From: Chromobotia macracanthus
Lineage: Eukaryota; Chordata; Actinopteri; Cypriniformes; Botiidae
Length of the DNA stretch: 64,000 bases
Reading direction: 5' to 3'
Assembly (NCBI GenBank): GCA_036877525.1
Contig: JAZGTH010000059.1
Coordinates: forward strand, 4,030,001 to 4,094,000
In this document: positions 22,863-35,589 of the stretch, piece by piece
Layout: each line of letters opens with the position of its first letter
Position numbering within the stretch: position 1 is the first letter of the stretch
Translations under genes and position numbers: made by a program
Notes under the pieces: generated by a model
The model's input: only the letters and a program-made list of their open reading frames with translations
Databases searched by the model: none
Told to the model about the DNA's origin: nothing

Positions 22863-23341
22863 AAATAACAAAAAAAATCTTTGCTCACCCTCATGTCATT
22901 GTAAACACATGACTTTCTTTCTATAGTGGAACACAAAGAAATGATAGGGAGAGTGTTCACTTATTTACTAAAAATCTGTCCCTTAAATCCTAAATATTAT
23001 ATCTCATGAATTCATGCATATCTAAAACTCGCACTCATTAAGTCATAGTGTGCCAGTAAGACCTAGCAACACAATTGGTTCTTGCATGTCTCTTGTTATA
23101 CTCTCATGTTATTAAATTTAAATACTGAAGTTTTTTCAGTGAATAATGACTTTAGTTTTGTGTAAATCAAAATTTTTGTATGGCTTCAGAAGATGTGAAA
23201 TGTAGCACACTAGTCATATGTTCTGCTTTTATGATGTTTTTTCTGTCCTTTTTGTAGCTAGAGAGAACGCCACATGGGTTTGGAATGGCATAAGAATGAC
23301 TAAATGATGGCAGAATTTTATTTTTTGCTTGAATTATTCTT
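22863..23341. mobile_element. Cyprinid inverted-repeat element (Angel-like MITE), long variant
   Basis: The left end carries CTCACCCTCATGTCATT and GACTTTCTTTCT, then GTGGAACACAAAG. The right end carries the reverse-oriented counterpart (GGGTTTGGAATGGCAT, ACTAAATGATGGCAGAATTT, near 23274-23320), so the ends are long imperfect inverted repeats. The interior words TGTAAATCAAAATTT and GTATGGCTTCAGAAGA belong to the same family, also present at 39504. It has no coding capacity. The family is abundant in cyprinids; the name Angel is from memory. Confidence 0.75.
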
Positions 23342-26028
23342 TTGAACAGACTTTCCGAACAAGACATCATCCGTGTCACTGATTTGTGGGTGTCATGTAG
23401 ATAATCCTTCTTTGCATGCTCCTTAATTAACCGTGTTGACTGTTATTGTTTTTCCCTCTTGCCGCCAAGGTGACATCATGTGAATCTGCTGCTGCTTGGA
23501 TAGTCATGGCAACTGATCTGTTTGCATAAACACATTGGGCTGACTCTACTCCCCTGCGGTCCCTTGTGTCACAGGGATTCTCACAGATCCTAGCAGCTAC
23601 AGGGTTGTACCATTACTGCACCCTGCTGTGCCACACACACAGGGGAGAGCCTGGCGCCACTGCTGTCTGTTCGCCAGGTCCGACTCCCCAAGCAACTCCT
23701 AACAGTTGACCCTGGGGCGCTCTTCACCCATCACCCCTCATGTGACGTAAACCACACCCACAACACATCCCCCCCCCCAGCTGACATCACAGCTTTCCAC
23801 CATCTCGTCTCTGTCCTGTGATCACGCTCGACTCACTGACATCCTTTTAAGTGTTCTTGCACAGCAGGCGTTTACGGCTGCGAGTTCACAAGTCTGCACA
23901 GACAGTCGCTCTCAGTGAGCGGAACGTAAATGTGGTGAGATGAAAAAGAAGCCAAAGATAGACTCATTTTTAGTTATGATGAATTCTGTTTACTCAACTT
24001 GAAAACACAAGCTTGCTATGATAAAGCAATACCAAAAGTTGTATTTCAAGCGCTATGCTGTTTTACGAGCGTGTTAATTCATCATCACTGATTTCCGACG
24101 ATGTGCTGGACTTTCATTTGGTTGTAGATCAAACCCTGGTTGGCAGCGCAGTGGTCGCATACGTGGCAGAGCCCAGTAAGGGGAATCAGAGGAGAAGTAA
24201 GAGGTTGCAGCATGAGATCATAGGAGTCACACTGAGGTAGGAATGAAATTATATCACTAGTGGGAATTGTCCCAATTAGGTTGGACTGGAGCTCTGCCAC
24301 AGAGATGAAAACGTCCACTTGCATTAGACTTCCCCTCTTGTAGACGTGCAGAGAGATTTCCCTGCTCTTCTTGCTTTTTTACTGAACCTCTCTTGCTTCT
24401 CCCCTCTCTCTGTCTCTATCCCTCTCTCTTTTCCTGTGTTGTTCTATCCTGTCTCATTCAGCCTGATTCGCTTCTCTCTCTTGTCTGTGCTGGTGCACTA
24501 AGATGACCCTGACCTTTAGCACCTTTGCTCTTGCATGAGAGAACACCTTTTATGTGGTTTTGGATGAAGGGAGGTAGAGGAGGAGATGGGAAATGAAGAG
24601 GGTAGAACTGTCCCCCACTAGTGCGTTCACAACCATTATTATCAGGTTTTTCGAAGGGGCTTTGCTACAGCACAAAAAAGGTCTCCTTTGAAAAGAAGGT
24701 TTTTTAGATTTGAAACCCCTCGAGAAGAGAATGATTAATTTAGCACAAGGAATAATAGTTTAGATGATAAAGGGAATACATTTATCTCAACTCTTTCATC
24801 TAGTTCGTATAACTGTGTGCGGGAAAGCCCATGAACCTCGAGGTACAGCGAATTCGCGTAAATTCAATCGAACTTGAAAACAGAGAGCCTTGCTTTTCTC
24901 TTTTCCAAAAACTCCTGGTGAGGCTGTTGCATATCTTTACCTTCATTGCTTTTCATACCTGGTTCCCTTTACCTTATTTGTGAGCTACATATTGCTGTTT
25001 TGTTATTTAAGAGTACCTTCGGTTCTGAGAGGAACCAAAACAAGATCGTGCAGATGCAAAAAGTCTGAAATGTCTCCAAATTAAACAGCGTTATGAAACA
25101 TCCAGCTTTCTGTATGGAGTAAGGAGGTTTTGCTGCAGCTCTATTGATGTGGCACACGGGGCTATAATCTCATTAGTATGCTCTATGAGGCTGACCCGGC
25201 AGTACATGCTATGCTCATGGCATTATGGGAGAGAGGAGAGTGGGCCGCACAGCCCAGCATCACATCCATTCATTTGACACATTGAGAACTCCCTCACACT
25301 GTCCCCCCAAAAAACTCCTTTTTGCTTTTATATCAGGCCCTTAATCACATTTTCAGACTGTTAGACTCATCTAGTTTTTTTTATATAATTTTTTTATATA
25401 TTTGTTCATCACAGTCCTTTATCACTTTTTGCATCTAATCTCACTTTAATCTGCCTTTTATCTTTATCCCCAGTGTCACTTTACTTCCTCCATCTTTATC
25501 ACTGAAACTGCCGTCTGTGTCTATGAAAGTGTCGTCTTTCTCTCTGTCTCACACCTCGTCTCTTTCTCACTGTTTCTATCTCACACCTTTTATCCTGATC
25601 CGTCTCTCCGACTCAATGTTACTGCATGAGAATCAAGATAAAAATGGCCAGACACACACAGTAACACACTCGAAAACGAATCAGCCTCTATATGCATGTT
25701 CGCTTTACCATGTGAAGGTGGACGATTTCTCCATCGCATCATCTCAGTGCCTTATCTCTGCTCTGCCAAGTGTAAATATTTAAAGAAGGCTCCAGGAGCA
25801 GCGCTGGTAGCTTCTCTGCAGATCCCCCCCAATATATACATTATAGCTGCCCACACTATCCATAGGCAATGTAACAGAGAATCCAGTGAGCAGAGATATA
25901 GCAAAGAATCCAGTGAACAAATTTTATAATGTCTCTGGATTTTTAAGACGTTTTTTGTTTCTGCATCTGCAAAGCATATATTGTTTTTTGGCATTCCTAG
26001 TACAATTTGTGAAATATCTTAAAATATC
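23342..26028. other. Upstream flank, nothing firmly recognised
   Basis: Unique sequence with a C9-type run near 23769-23779, a CT-rich tract at about 24365-24480 and T-rich patches near 25373-25400. No exon or RNA gene was recognised. Confidence 0.45.
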
Positions 26029-26306
26029 TTAGTTCACCCAAAAAGGAATTTTTTACGTCATTTACTAACCCTTGTCTACACATCCCATGTGACCTTCCAT
26101 CTTCTGATATTAAACAGGATGTTAGTGACTGACAGCTGTAGCCTACAGCTGTAGTTTACTTTCATTGTATGGAAAATGAGCTGTGTAACATTCTTCAAAA
26201 TTCTACAAAAATCTCCTTTTGTTTTCCACTGAAGAAAAAAAAATCATATGGGTTTATAGGTTTGTATGTGTAGCAACAGAAGTAAATGATCATTTTCATT
26301 TTTAAC
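26029..26306. mobile_element. Cyprinid inverted-repeat element (Angel-like MITE)
   Basis: It begins TTAGTTCACCCAAAAAGG and TCATTTACTAACCC, has the middle words ATTGTATGGAAAATGAGC and CATTCTTCAAAATTC, then CCACTGAAGAAA, and ends with the inverted counterpart AGTAAATGAT and CATTTTCATTTTT. That order is typical of this cyprinid family. It is degenerate and noncoding. Confidence 0.8.
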
Positions 26307-28639
26307 AAAACCTTTGTTGAACCTTTGATAAAACTTTATAAATAACTAAAAACTTTAATAAAGAAATGTATTAAATTTATGATATGTGAATCTGTAATAG
26401 TGATAAAGAATGACAGTATTTATATGTTATGTCTGATAATAATCCTAACGAAAGTGCTTGAGCAACCTACTGTTGCTATGGTTACTTCCTCAGGCGAATA
26501 TGATTTCTGTTTGTGGCTGTCTGTTTAACTTTTGAGTTTACTGAAACATATTCGAAGATGCACTTTTTAATTATTCTTTTTATATGTGTAGATGTGAATG
26601 TGTACTTTTTATATTATTATATAGCTTTAATTAGTCCCAGTAATAAGCACCCAGGGAGAACCCCAGTCTTGCCATCGTCATCATGTGTTAAATGGGCAGG
26701 GCGAATGAGGTGGGATTTCAGCTGTTCAAAGCAGTCATAACTACAGCCCTCCTTCACCTACCGTTCCGAGTTGTGCGGTCCAGTGAGGACCTCACTGAGC
26801 TTTGAGATATGAGACCTGACACTAGGCTCATACACACACATACACCTTCTTTAAAGCAATATAGCCCTCATCCAGCCTACAGCTGGTGATATTACACCCC
26901 AGCCCCCCCGTGCCGTGATTTTATTAATAATGGAGAAGAGGCAATATATCCTCCTGCCGTGGAAGGTATAGAAGGTTAAGCATATTCTCTTGCTAATTCT
27001 ACATTGAGATTTTAATAAAGAAAAGATGCATAAGCCAGTGTCAAAATGGCATTGTAATGCACACAGCACAAGGCAAAGGCACTTTAGCTGATCAGTGGTA
27101 ATAATAATGGCTGTTACTACTGGTATTTACATAGAATGCAAATGGATGGCTAACGTCCCAAGATTGTGCAAGCATTAAAATTGTTAGTGACCCTTCAGTG
27201 TTTGAATATTACTCATCGTCTTACTGTACTAAAGGAGGTATCTGTATGTTGCTGGAAAGTGGATATACATTTGTGGCATGTGCTGATGTATCTCTGTTCT
27301 TTAACTTATTGAGCTGACTTGCTATCTGCTGCCTACAGTAGCACCTAACTGAAATGAAACTTCAGAAATGACTAATATAAAACACTCTGCAATACATTGC
27401 CTTCTGTATCTGCATGTATGTATAGAATACTTGTGATGCTGCCTTTGAATGGGCCAAAATAAAGTATCTTAGTATCTTATCATAATTCATTTGTGTCTTT
27501 TGTGAAAGCCATCATGTCTTCAGTATGCCTGTGATGCCTTAAAATGTTACAAATAATCATAAAAAAAACAAATAAATTTTAAGGAGCGCATTCTCTTAAA
27601 ACGTCTTAAGTAGCACTGGTAGATCAGATTTATTTAATGAATCTGTGTTAAATTTGTAAATTGGATCCATAAAGCATAAATCCATAAACAGATTTATTGA
27701 CTCATTCCACAGAAGCAAAAGTTTTGATATCAAAATTAGGGTAATTTTAAGTGAAAAATGAATTGAAATTCTACTTTTTTCCCCAGATAAGTACTACACT
27801 GATTGCTAAAGGAAACAATATCATCTGATAGTTTAAGCATTAAAAAGCATTTTGCTTCAGTGCAGTGCAGTAGTTTTATTAGTAACTTACAGCATTTCTA
27901 ACAACTTTATCACAGGGAGATTTACTGTTGTTTAACTACTTCATGTGTTGCTCATAGCTAGGGAAGACACTCATATTTGTATGCTTGTATTTTTCTGACT
28001 GTTTTTGTTTGCATTGACTGTTTTCTTGTGTATGTGTTGTGTCTGTTTATCAACAGATGTTTCAGTGTGTGTGTGTGTTGGTGTTAGTGTGTGGGAGCTT
28101 GTCATCTGGGTGCAGTGATACACACACACACCATGCGTTGGCGCCCTGAGCATGCAGTTGGTTGGCGTTTGAGCTGGAGCCAGGACAAAGCTGTGCACTG
28201 GTGGACTGTCGCTCCATCTTAAATCTGCTCCCTGATCAAATCCCCCCTACCCTCCAACCCGGCCGGTCATGGCCCACCTCGCCTCTCTCCTCTCCCCAAC
28301 CTTGACTTCTGACTTCAAGCCAGATGCGAGGATGCTGGGCCACACTGCCATGTGGCCTGGCACTATGGAGAAAGAGGGTGAGAAATTGTACTGTGAGATG
28401 AGACTGAATACTGATGGTCCCATTGAGACACATACTTTATGAAGTCATAAAAGCGAAAGCTATGGGCAGGCTGCTCATCTATTAGAATGACCTTCCTTTT
28501 GATGATCAGTCCTTGTCAGCAGTGATTTTTACTGCACAGGTAATAGCTGTTTATACACACACGGCATATATGGTCAATATAAGCATGTAATTCCACATAA
28601 CCATATAATTAGAATTATGCGGCCACATAACATAATCCC
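26307..28639. other. Upstream flank, nothing firmly recognised
   Basis: AT-rich unique sequence with a GT-rich patch at about 28058-28098 and nearby CA words at 28122-28131. No gene, SINE or DNA transposon was recognised. Confidence 0.45.
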
Positions 28640-29110
28640 TCTGGTGGGCTGGCTTTTACAGTGTGATTGACATTTTAAAATAAATCTTCTTGTTGGGTGT
28701 ACTCACAGGAATTAATTACGTGCCAATTGCGTCTAACGTATTAATTTGGTGAGATTATACGAAGCATTAACCAGGCCCTTATTAGTCATGGTTATTCAGT
28801 CTATTTTCAGCCTTGAAATCTCATTTCAGTAAAGCCATTTTTGTTTCTTTTGGCTTTTCCTAGTGATTTTTCCAGGATTAGCCCGCAGCATTAACTCACC
28901 CTGCATCCCCAAACTCCCATTAGAGGTTGGAGCAATCCCATCACGCTTTGCTTCTTTTCAGTCACTCAGCGAGAAGCTCGCCACACGACAGGCTTGTGCA
29001 CCATTACGTTTGGAGTGCTGTGCATGTTTGTCATAAAATAAATCGCAAATAAATGAATTCATAATTGGACGTGGGGCTCATGCTGGGAAACAAGCACTGC
29101 ACCAGTGATT
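28640..29110. promoter_or_regulatory. Candidate conserved noncoding element
   Basis: A repeat-free stretch with clustered homeodomain-type cores (GAATTAATTACG near 28710, TATTAATTTGG near 28739, CATAATTGG near 29060), a PBX-like TGATTGACA near 28663 and an octamer-like word. The dense, varied site content resembles vertebrate developmental enhancers upstream of transcription-factor genes. This is inference from texture; conservation is untested. Confidence 0.35.
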
Positions 29111-29663
29111 AAATTTGGCTTTGTGGGCTTGTCGCTTGGTGGTGAGATGCTGTCTTTTTTTTAATAGGAGGGATGCTGAAGCGTTGCAGTGAGTCCCGAA
29201 TGTCTAGGGAAGACATAGCATGTAGCTGTAGCACACTTGTCTCTCATTAGCACGTGAGCCGTGGGGTTTGCTCTGGTTGGCAGGCTGTATATTTGGCTCA
29301 AGTGTTTTTTGTGTGTGTTTTTGTGTGAAACAGCGGGGGTGATGTCTGGTATGTCCGGAGCTGCGGGAGGGCTTCCTCACAGGGTTTCTGGAGTGATCAT
29401 GTTCTTGATCAAGGTTTCACTGATAGAGACAGGACACAGTGGTGTGCGCTGTCCCTTCTAAATATACTTATATTGACTGTAGCTTACTGAGGACGATGAT
29501 GACACCAATACAACAACCATTGGCTCTATGTTGCCAACATAAGAAGTGAATTTCCAACTTCTTAGAAAAATGGCAGTAAAGCAGTAGTTGAATCACACTA
29601 CCATCTAGAAAACCGCTTTGAGATGACATCATAAAAACACTGTGGTACCCAGGTGGCTCTTTG

Positions 29664-29674
29664 CCACCAGGTGG
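29664..29674. promoter_or_regulatory. CTCF-like core CCACCAGGTGG
   Basis: The eleven bases fit the CTCF core pattern CCA(C/G)(C/T)AG(A/G)(G/T)GG, and a partial second copy (CCCAGGTGGC) lies just upstream at 29648-29657. CTCF sites often mark domain borders around developmental genes. The flanks beyond the core are weak, so this is tentative. Confidence 0.3.
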
Positions 29675-30248
29675 AAAAAATAGTGTGTTAATGAGTCAAG
29701 GTTTCTACACTACATTTACTGAAAACCTGTTTAGCATGCATTTGCCAAGGTGTCTTGGTAAATGAACTTCTCTGGCATCCTATCATCAACAGAAATGCAA
29801 AGAACACATTTCCCATCTCTGACTTTGAATAGAATTCAAATCATTCACTGCATTACCCTTAAGGCCTGTCGCTCAATATGCAGTTTTCACGTTTGTTTAA
29901 TGGCAGTTTTTTGCTGTTGTGAGAGTGGCCATTCTGATTGCTCTCGGTTCTCATCAGAAAGAAGAAACTCAAATACTTTTCCAGCGTGAGTGGAAGGGGG
30001 AGGTCTTTGAGCAAATAGCAAGCAGACAGGGTGCGTTTGGGTCGATAGCTCCTATATTTACTGATGGAGAAGGGGCTACAAATCATTCATAGGAGGAGTT
30101 CATCAGAGCATTCTAGATACACTTACTGATTCTCAGCTGGAGGGATTTGGGGGCCAGTCATTTTCACCTCTCCCCAGGGGTAAGAGTGAAGGTCACAGGC
30201 CGCAGCCTAGACTGGATAGCAAAAAACTGTCTGATGTTGGGGTGAAGT

Positions 30249-30320
30249 CTGGAAGAGAAGACAGAAAGAAAGAGAGGAAGGAGAGAGAGTGAGAAACACA
30301 GAGAGAGAGAGAGACAGAAA
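30249..30320. repeat. GA-rich purine tract
   Basis: Imperfect GAGA and GAAAGA repeats make a strand-asymmetric purine run of about 70 bases just upstream of a small ATG ORF at 30418. The CT-rich reading frames on the other strand come from this tract. Confidence 0.85.
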
Positions 30321-30417
30321 GTGCGCTCTCAGCGGGGTCAGTATTAGTGCTGTGTTGGTGATTTTTGTGCCAAGAAAAAGAATAAACAGCAGAAAAAGAG
30401 GAACAAACGTGGAAAAA

Positions 30418-30509
30418 ATGGCCAAGGAAGACGCGCAGTGGGCCAAGAAGGGCATTCATTTACAGAGAGTTAAACAGAAATGGAGCGAAGGGAAGGACAG
30501 ACTGACAAA
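30418..30509 (+). other. Possible small first coding exon, unknown
   Basis: An ATG in a strong start context (A at -3 and G at +4, GGAAAAAATGGCC) opens a Lys-rich frame beginning MAKEDAQWAKKGIHLQRVKQ that runs 30 codons and two bases into a perfect GTAAGT donor at 30510-30515. No family is recognised and no partner exon was found downstream in the window. It may be chance or the first exon of a noncoding RNA or microprotein gene divergent from klf7. Confidence 0.15.
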
Positions 30510-33479
30510 GTAAGTACAAGACGAGACTGTGAGATTGACCAGTTCTCCTCCAACCTCAGCCTGTCCCATGAATGTTAATTTGATGCTAATGTGACCTGTC
30601 TTATAAGAGTAATCATTTTCTGTAGTGCTGCTGTGAAGGAAAGGAGAAACACCTGCGCTATAATGACTGAGGAGTGACATAAAAAAGTACCAAGAAAAGT
30701 ATTACAAAAGATATTTTGTCAAATGTAGAGCCAAGACAATTTGTTTAAAACATATCCAAAATCGAGCGGTTTGCAATTTGACTTAATTCCCCAGAGGAAG
30801 TTTTTTTTAATTCCTCAGACATTTAAGAGCTCTTTTATAACTCTTATTTAATGGTGTTCTAATTTTTGTTTATTGTAAGCATCAACATTGTCTCAGAAGT
30901 TTCTCCTGAAAATCATTAAAATTAAATTTGTTGAAATACAGTCATGAGAGTCAGAGTTTATGAGTACCAGATTGGAACCAGATGGAACCAATGTCTCATA
31001 AATGAATATGATTGTAAACAGTGTTTTTCCACACACAGATAAACTGTTTGTACACTACAAAGGTGACACTGAAACTGCATCTAAAGCAACATGCTTTATG
31101 TACCATGGTAAGGTGTTTACACAAACGTATATATTTTAAGAATTGCATTTTAGGGAAAACATTGTTTCTCATGCACAGATGACAGACAACAATATTGTCA
31201 TGATGATGACAAACTTCAAAACAGCATTTCGTATATGCAGAATCCCATAAAATATCTCTGTTCTGCTCAAATCTAATGCTGCAGATGTTTTATGAATGAA
31301 GTCATTTTTCGAAGCATTACGAATTCCATACTAGGCAAAGCACCTGCTTCGACTTTTTTTACTATTTAGGCATTCAAATTTCAATCCCTTTACAAGGGGT
31401 TATAGCTGTCATCCAGAAAATTTACAATAAATCATACCTGATTCTAGACACTATTTGGGGGTACTTCAGACCTGTCTTTAAACTCAGTCCTCTTAAAAAT
31501 CTGCAATTATCTGTGCTGTCAGCACAAATTTATATTGGGCACTTGACATATAGTTGCAGTTTTCATAGTTTTTTAATTGTCAGTTGACCAAGGTTTGAAT
31601 CCATGACTTACTGAAAAACAATCCTGAGGACCACAGCATCTCATTTTGTGAATATGGGCTGCGCTCCCCTAAGACTGAATTTCCCCTGCAGTAATATTCC
31701 CTATAATCAATGAATGCCCTATAATCATTTCGGCAGTGAAAAGTACTGATAGGCACACTGCTTATTTAATTTTATAGTCATGCAACATATTGACTTAATG
31801 TATTGACAGTGTAACTTATGGTTGTCTGGATGTTTGCTGGGAAGGAAATTAGGAGATTGAACTGCTTGGTATTTTAATTGAATAACCCCAGAATAGAGCT
31901 AAACAATTGAGTGTTTGTAGCATACCTCATATAATTTAATCTTAGAAGAATTTGAGAAATGTTAGTTCATATTGATTTTGAAAAATCTGATGAAAACATG
32001 CTATACAGTAGTCTGTGACACTGTGATCTTAAACTGCTATTACTATGATACTTAAAATGCAGTATACTCCTCATCTGCTCTTCTCATTTTCTCTCATTGC
32101 ACTCTAGGATAAATAATCATGATATTGAAGAATCACATTTGTGATTTTTCTTTCCTACCTGTCCATCTTACCGGGAGATCGTTTTCCCACTCTAATACAG
32201 GCACCTCTGGGATCTGTACTGAGGTTACCAGGGGTCATTGGCTTAGGGATTGGTCTTTCAACAGGGGAGCCATGGCAACAACACACAGCATGTTAGCTGC
32301 CAGGTATCGACCTCAATAACTGGTGGAGCGCCTTTAAAAGCAGCTGGAGCGCTGGTCCAGGAGCGGCCCAGATCAAAGGAGCAGTCCATCAATATCATCT
32401 TGACTGCTAGCCCACAGGTAACTCTTCACCATCACACTCAATCTCACCCGCTGATCAGAGACAAAACCGTTGTCAGTTTAGATTTGAATCAACTTTAATA
32501 TGTCATTGCACCCTTATTTTTTACCCTAGAGCACTGAAAACCTTTGGAGAATCAGATGGAAGAGACAGTGAAGGAATGATTGAAGATCTAGGGAGAAAGT
32601 AGGAACAGAAATATATTCACATTTCACAGGTCACAGAACATTATTTTCAACTATTGAATAAAAATTTTTCACTTCACATTTTTGACCAAATGTATCTGGA
32701 ATTTAAAGAACTGAAAAGTAAGATTAAAAGTAGAAGGTTAAACTTAATGTTAAAGGTCAGTTGAAATGAGGCAGTCATGACTTTAAGATTATTGTTCTTT
32801 AATCACCACCATGACCTGTGTCCAGCCACCACAACAGTATTACATGAATCGGTAGAGATCTCAGCCGGAGCGCTTCTGCAGGTATCGACCTAACGCTGCT
32901 GCCCACATCGATAACCACTGCAGTCCAGCAGAGTGTCTTTGGAGCAGCACAAACCGGGCAGATAAAGAGCTGCTTTTGCTCATTCAAGCTCATCTGAGCT
33001 TATTTCCTTCCGTGCACCACAAATCTGGCTGTCTTTAGAAAAATGTGCTCTTGCTTTGTTGTTGAAGATGATAAATGGATATTTCTAAGGTATAATTTAT
33101 GCCGTTGATTTGTTTTTAAGAAGATGAGTAAAAAAGACTCATTACACTGCCGCAAAGTTGATGCAAACGTTTTAAATAAACACAATTTGTATAACGTTAT
33201 AGTAACAGTGAGCAAAAAGACCAATTCTCATAAAACCGGGCCTAGGTATTCCACATTGCAGGAAAACACTACAGTATTAGCTTAATCTTGTTTTGCAGTT
33301 TCAATTTGCAGCCATCAAAACCGAATTGTCTTTCAATAATTATCACGTGAAACCATGTCCAATCAATCAACCAAACCTCTCAAAGTCACTGGAATGGATC
33401 ATGCTGTGGCATTATTGGTGTTTGAATCTAATCGCCTGGTTTTATCCTCTCCTTTCAGGTCAATTCCATTTCCCTCAGA
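30510..33479. other. Upstream flank, nothing firmly recognised
   Basis: AT-rich unique sequence. Short ORFs on both strands show no domain. No repeat family was identified with confidence. Confidence 0.45.
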
Positions 33480-33860
33480 ATCTGTAATGCCTGAAAGTTT
33501 CTAATTAACATGTTCCAGCGTGTTGTTTTGCTCCTTCATCGTGTTCTAATTTGCCTAATGCTATGATCTCCCATTTGTGTTTTGTGGGTACGCTAATTGA
33601 ATCGCTTTTGATGTGTTTATATTTTTAGGGAGGGAGACCTGCAGTTAGTTTCATTGTGCAAACTGGTGCTAATTGCTAAATGAGAGCCAGTTAGCGCCAG
33701 CTGCTAATTCAGAGCAACATAGAGCAAATAGGCCAATAGAATTCAGTGGCTAGAAGATGAGAGATGCAATTGAGATCTGAAACTAATCCGTGATTGGCAA
33801 AAAGAGGACTTAATAAAAAGGCTTGTTTCTCCTCAGAGGGAGGGGGATATGTCAGCTGGC
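33480..33860. promoter_or_regulatory. Candidate conserved noncoding element
   Basis: Repeat-free, with many CTAATT/AATTAG homeodomain cores (near 33500, 33592, 33670 and 33704), GCTAATTGCTAAATG at 33668-33682, and CCAAT-type and AATAAAA words toward the end. The packing of different sites in unique sequence is typical of developmental enhancers. Function is inferred only. Confidence 0.4.
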
Positions 33861-35589
33861 TATGATTCTGTCAAATCCGAAGAAAAGTACTTCAAATGCA
33901 TGACAAAAAAATTGTGATTCTCAAGTGAGAATGGCAAAACCTGCCTGATTTTTCTCCATTTGCTGGGAGATCATCTCACAAGTGCTGCTGACATGGCTGG
34001 ACTCTTGTACCTTTGTTCACAACATGCCAGAAAATCGTTCAGTGGACTGTACCTCGGAGCCCGGGGCCCAGCAAGTGTGCGTCACATTGGGCCCTCTTCT
34101 GAGCTGCTCTTGGATGAAAGCTTATTTCTTTAATTCTTCATTTCATCATTTTGTTCCTTGCAGCCGTGTTGAGGAAGAAAAGGCTTTCCAGTACTCTCCC
34201 AAGGGACACTCATCTCCCTGCTTTCACGCTAATGTGGCGCCGTCAATTGAAGTGGTTTCCGCAGCAGTCCCAGACTTGGCAACTCTTGTGGTTCTTTTGC
34301 CTGTTTTTCGGTCTTTGTTTTCTCTCGTGCATGGATGCATTCATAAATAAATGCAGGGATCCTACCCAAAATAAAATCGTGCTCCCCACGTGCCCCCCTG
34401 GTTCTCGTGCTGCTCTTTTTAAGTATGTCGACAGGCAGGGGAATGGGGCTCATTTCATTAGCATTGACATTAGCAGATGCCACCGCAAGCCTCAGAACTA
34501 CAAAGGCTCCAGGGTTCAAAGCCACCCTGCCTGGATAAACAGATCCCCTGGAAGGAGAGGGAGAGAGAGAAGAAAGGGAGAAGATCATCATAGTTCTTGC
34601 GTAGAAGGGTTGCCATGCGTTCTGATCATTTAGTGGCTGTGCGTTCACCCCCTTCGCACTCTTCCCCAGCAGAGAGTTTATTCATTTAGATAAAGCCCCC
34701 TGCTGATTTTTGTACATCTGGGTCTTCGTTTTCTATTAGGAGTCTCAATCTGGTTTCATGTTGCTTAAATTGCACAAAATCCACAGAGATGAACTGAAAA
34801 CATAGGGTCATATTTGCCAAAAGATGTGTGTGAAAAAGTGTTGACTCTAATTTATAGTTTGAAATGGATGTGTTTGAGAAAGGTACAGGAAAAAAAAACA
34901 TTGCCGGTTGCTCAATTTACTTGATTAAAATGAGCTAATACAATTCCTGAACTTTTTGTCACAACCTAATTTCATTGCGTGCAATCCATTTTAATTTATA
35001 AAATTGATGTTTACTTAATTCATTTGCATTGGGACTAAATTAACAGAATTTGTAGGCATTACTGAAACTGGTCAGATAATTTTTAGTTCCCAGCATGCTT
35101 TGCATGGGACTTGACCGAGAGAGTAGTGCTGGTATTAAAGATTATTTAATATGTTTTTGAGCAAGATGGGAAAAGTGACTCTTTTTTGGGATTTAGAAGA
35201 ATTTCTGTTATGTGTTCTGTTCTACTAGTTTGGTGGGTTACCATTTTGGTGAAGAGCAGAGCGTCTGGTTGAGGATGGGTTTAATAAGCAAAGACATTTT
35301 TTAAGCAAATGGCAGTGCAGTGGTTGGTCTTATTTTTTTTATGTCTCTTGCCAACACCAAGCATTGCATATGGTTACCTATATGTGGCAGGTCAAAACAA
35401 GTCCATCTGGAATGCTAATGCCCTTTATTTCTGTCTGGTCATTTAAACTGCAAAAACAACGACTCGTTCTTAGTTTGATCTTTTGTTCTACTTTTTAGAT
35501 TTCTGCCACTAATTTAATATTAAGAAAACATTTCCTCTGATGTGTGGAACCAGTGTCCATAATTAAATGTAAATTATTCAATTCATAAT
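33861..35589. other. Upstream flank, mostly unrecognised
   Basis: Plus-strand ORFs at 33982-34350 and 34151-34633 overlap in different frames and look like chance. The stretch 34300-34560 has a CNE-like texture (ATTAGCATTGACATTAGC at 34457-34474). AT-rich beyond 34900. Confidence 0.4.

Noticed and set aside
34151..34648. Opposed ORFs of 160 and 139 codons
   Set aside because: Long open frames on both strands over the same bases, no domain or codon bias; more likely stop-poor noncoding DNA.
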